Source: Ferruginibacter sp. (GTDB taxonomy: Bacteria; Bacteroidota; Bacteroidia; Chitinophagales; Chitinophagaceae). From it: a stretch of DNA of 26,308 nt. Each line of letters begins with the position of its first letter. The stretch's first letter is position 1. The notes beneath the pieces are model-generated. The model was not told the DNA's origin. It did not search any database and saw only the letters and a program-made list of their open reading frames with translations. The DNA is taken from positions 1-26,308 of the forward strand of contig JANXOQ010000040.1 of NCBI GenBank assembly GCA_025357775.1, written 5' to 3'. The translations under genes and the position numbers were made by a program. Positions 24,459-26,308 of the stretch are shown here, one piece after another.

Positions 24459-25619
24459 TTGAAAATTTCAACTACATACAAACAGTGGCTAAAAGAAATT
24501 AAAGATATAGTTGCAGTTTCAAAATATAAAGCTGCAATATCTGTAAACGAACATTTGCTATTAATGTATTGGAAACTGGGGCAAGTGATTGTAGAAAAAC
24601 AAAAGCAACATTTGTGGGGAGATGCAGTAATAGAGCAGCTTTCAATAGACTTGCAAAAATCATTTCCTGAAATGAAAGGGTTTTCAAGAACGAACCTTTT
24701 TAATTGCAAAAAACTATTTTTATTTTATACAAATACAAAAGTCCAACAGCCTGTTGGACAACTAGCAAAAGATAAAAAAGGCAATAGTACAAAAGTCCAG
24801 CCAGCGGTTGGACAATTGAAAAATTCAAAAAATAGCGATACCACAATTGTCCAGCCAGTGGTTGGACAATTGAAAATAACAATTCCAAGAGCGTTAAAAT
24901 TAATTGTACAAATTCCTTGGAGCCACAATATTCTAATAATAGAAAAGACAAATTCACTTACAGAAGCTTTATTCTATATAAACCAAACCATCGAAAATAA
25001 CTGGAGTAGAAATTTATTATTAAACCAAATAGCACTTGACGTATATAATAGACAAGGCAAGGCTATTACAAATTTTTCAAAGGTATTGCCAGCAAAGCTT
25101 TCAAGCAATGCGATACAGGTATTAAAAGATCCATACATTTTTGATTTTCTTTCTATACAAAAAATTGTAACCGAAAAAAACCTTGAAGATCAATTAATCA
25201 ATCACATCACAAAATTTTTATTAGAATTAGGGAAAGGTTTTGCATTTGTAGGAAAACAATACCACATTGAAGTAGGTAAAAAAGATTACTATATTGATTT
25301 ACTTTTTTATCATTTACATTTAAGATGCTATGTAGTTATTGAATTAAAAATGGGCGATTTTAAACCTGAGTATGCAGGCAAACTAAGCTTTTATTTATCT
25401 GCAATAGATGATATGATAGCAAATAAAAAAAACGATAATGCTACTATTGGAATAATATTATGCAAAGAAAAAGATAACGTAACGGCAGAGTACGCAGTAA
25501 GAGGTTTGAAAAAGCCAATAGGTATTGCACAATATGATTTTATAAAATCCATACCGAAAAATTTGCAATCAGGATTACCAAGTATTGCACAACTTGAAAA
25601 ACAACTAAAAAATATTTAG
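24459..25619 (+). CDS. DUF1016/YhcG-type PDDEXK nuclease domain protein with tandem palindromic insert
   Basis: About 386 residues from the TTG at 24459 (MKISTTYKQWLKEIKDIV). In-frame ATGs at 24390 and 24408 lie in the ricT terminator and give an unlikely leader. The N-terminal DUF1016 helical domain (about 7-90) carries LLLMYWKLGQVIVEKQ and MKGFSRTNLFNCKKLF. Next come three 18-residue repeats (94-147), each with VQxxVGQL, then the family's IPWSHNILI. The C-terminal PDDEXK fold has YYIDLLFYH with Asp280 and VIELKMGDFKPEYAG with Glu295 and Lys297, so the catalytic set is complete. Relatives are often found near restriction or mobile genes, and their targets are not well known. It is inserted between ricT and gldA. 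Confidence 0.88.
   Translation: MKISTTYKQWLKEIKDIVAVSKYKAAISVNEHLLLMYWKLGQVIVEKQKQHLWGDAVIEQLSIDLQKSFPEMKGFSRTNLFNCKKLFLFYTNTKVQQPVGQLAKDKKGNSTKVQPAVGQLKNSKNSDTTIVQPVVGQLKITIPRALKLIVQIPWSHNILIIEKTNSLTEALFYINQTIENNWSRNLLLNQIALDVYNRQGKAITNFSKVLPAKLSSNAIQVLKDPYIFDFLSIQKIVTEKNLEDQLINHITKFLLELGKGFAFVGKQYHIEVGKKDYYIDLLFYHLHLRCYVVIELKMGDFKPEYAGKLSFYLSAIDDMIANKKNDNATIGIILCKEKDNVTAEYAVRGLKKPIGIAQYDFIKSIPKNLQSGLPSIAQLEKQLKNI
24738..24899 (+). repeat. Three in-frame 54-bp tandem repeats with palindromic cores
   Basis: Units start at 24738, 24792 and 24846, exactly 54 bp apart (18 codons each). Each contains a palindrome at the same phase (24741-24759, 24795-24813, 24849-24867). The first is GTCCAACAGCCTGTTGGAC, a 9-bp stem. 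Copies 2 and 3 read GTCCAGCC...GGTTGGAC. In copy 3 the stem extends to 13 bp (CAATTGTCCAGCC, 24844-24856, with GGTTGGACAATTG, 24860-24872). The encoded units begin KVQQPVGQL, KVQPAVGQL and IVQPVVGQL. Confidence 0.92.
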
Positions 25620-25649
25620 TACAATTTTATTTCAATAATATTTCTGCTC

Positions 25650-26308
25650 ATGTCTATTTCAATTACCAATCTTACTAAAACATACGGTACACAAAAAGCG
25701 GTAAATAATATTTGTTTTACTGTAGCCAAAGGAGAAATTGTAGGTTTCCTTGGCCCAAATGGTGCAGGCAAAAGTACTACTATGAAAATGATAACGGGCT
25801 ACCTAGATGCTGATGGAGGAAGTATTAATGTCTCGGGTATTGATGTTATTAAAGATAATATAGAAAGCAAGAAAAAAATTGGTTACTTGCCCGAAGCCAA
25901 TCCATTGTATTTTGAAATGTATGTAAGAGAGTATTTGCATTTTGTAGCAGGCATACATCAAATAAAAAATATAAAAGAACGAACGGAAGAAATAATAAAA
26001 ACAGTAGGTTTAACTTTAGAAGCAAATAAAAAAATAGGACAACTAAGCAAAGGCTACAAGCAGCGTGTAGGCCTTGCTGCTGCTCTTATACACGAGCCAG
26101 AAGTTTTAATTTTAGATGAACCTACAAGCGGTCTAGATCCTAATCAAATTATAGAAATAAGAAACGTAATAAAAGATTTAGCAAAAGATAAAACAGTTTT
26201 ATTTTCATCACATATATTACAAGAGGTAGAAGCCATTTGCGACAGAGTTATCATTATTAATAAAGGTAATATTGTAGCAGATGATAGCCTACAAAATTTA
26301 CAAAATGC
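25650..26308 (+). CDS. gldA: GldA-like ABC transporter ATP-binding protein (truncated at window edge)
   Basis: The first 219 residues of an ABC ATPase, running off the right edge; the full protein would be about 300. Motifs: Walker A GPNGAGKST, the Q-loop region IGYLPEANPLYFEMYVREYL, signature LSKGYKQRVGLAAAL, Walker B VLILDEPTSGLDP and switch His in SSHILQEVE. The YLPEANPLY and LSKGYKQRVG wording is typical of the gliding-associated GldA group, which pairs with GldF and GldG and is linked to gliding motility in Flavobacterium. Those partner genes are not visible here, so the role in gliding is inferred; many non-gliding Bacteroidota also carry this gene. It starts 30 bp after the nuclease stop codon. 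Confidence 0.85.
   Translation, partial: MSISITNLTKTYGTQKAVNNICFTVAKGEIVGFLGPNGAGKSTTMKMITGYLDADGGSINVSGIDVIKDNIESKKKIGYLPEANPLYFEMYVREYLHFVAGIHQIKNIKERTEEIIKTVGLTLEANKKIGQLSKGYKQRVGLAAALIHEPEVLILDEPTSGLDPNQIIEIRNVIKDLAKDKTVLFSSHILQEVEAICDRVIIINKGNIVADDSLQNLQN

Noticed and set aside
24738..24899. Possible small CRISPR array (regular repeats)
   Set aside because: The 54-bp units are contiguous and lie in frame inside a coding sequence, without unique spacers of constant length. There are no cas genes nearby.
1..26308. tRNA, rRNA or insertion sequence genes
   Set aside because: Reading both strands showed no tRNA T-loop pattern with a matching acceptor stem, no rRNA segment and no transposase motif.

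Overview
The window looks like a chromosomal segment of a low-GC member of the Bacteroidota, most likely Chitinophagales or a close relative. The reasons are the gene set (GldA-type ABC ATPase, a Bacteroidota-style RicT beginning MACGSCGTG, TolC/adaptor efflux genes) and promoter-like TAnnTTTG boxes with few Shine-Dalgarno sites. There are also decayed intergenic repeats of a kind common in this phylum. The placement rests on recognition by eye, not on a search.

Layout. The left edge (1-1286) is gene-poor: the start of a small antitoxin-like gene, a PEGA-like lipoprotein gene and repeat-rich non-coding DNA. From 1287 to 12579 every gene is on the minus strand. In transcription order these are a hybrid histidine kinase, an ABC ATPase with its permease, rplS, tatC-tatA, an MltD-like lytic transglycosylase followed by a PPC/DUF296 lipoprotein, and a TolC-like protein followed by an RND/MacA-like adaptor. 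From 12784 the strands mix: an M48-type metallopeptidase (+), a GNAT acetyltransferase (-), a Kup potassium transporter (+), a single-domain rhodanese (+), two tandem membrane-anchored alpha/beta hydrolases (+), and an RsmB/NSUN-type rRNA methyltransferase (-) whose stop codon abuts the stop of the second hydrolase. The right end is all plus strand: holB (delta'), a PemK/MazF-type toxin-antitoxin pair, ricT, a DUF1016/YhcG-type PDDEXK nuclease and the start of gldA.

How the genes fit together. Most of the window is core envelope and housekeeping function: protein export (TatAC), cell-wall turnover, efflux, K+ uptake, ribosome (L19, rRNA methylation) and replication (delta'). Good intrinsic terminators are visible after rplS, tatA, the M48 gene and ricT. 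Accessory genes (the toxin-antitoxin pair and the DUF1016 nuclease) sit between the core genes holB, ricT and gldA.

The most unusual feature is inside the DUF1016 gene: three in-frame 54-bp tandem units, each carrying a short palindrome at the same phase. The copies show a compensatory base-pair change (A-T to C-G) and a change to G-T wobble, which suggests the hairpin itself, and not only the encoded VQxxVGQL peptide, has been maintained. The terminator of ricT also covers both upstream ATG codons of this gene, so its true start is probably the TTG at 24459.
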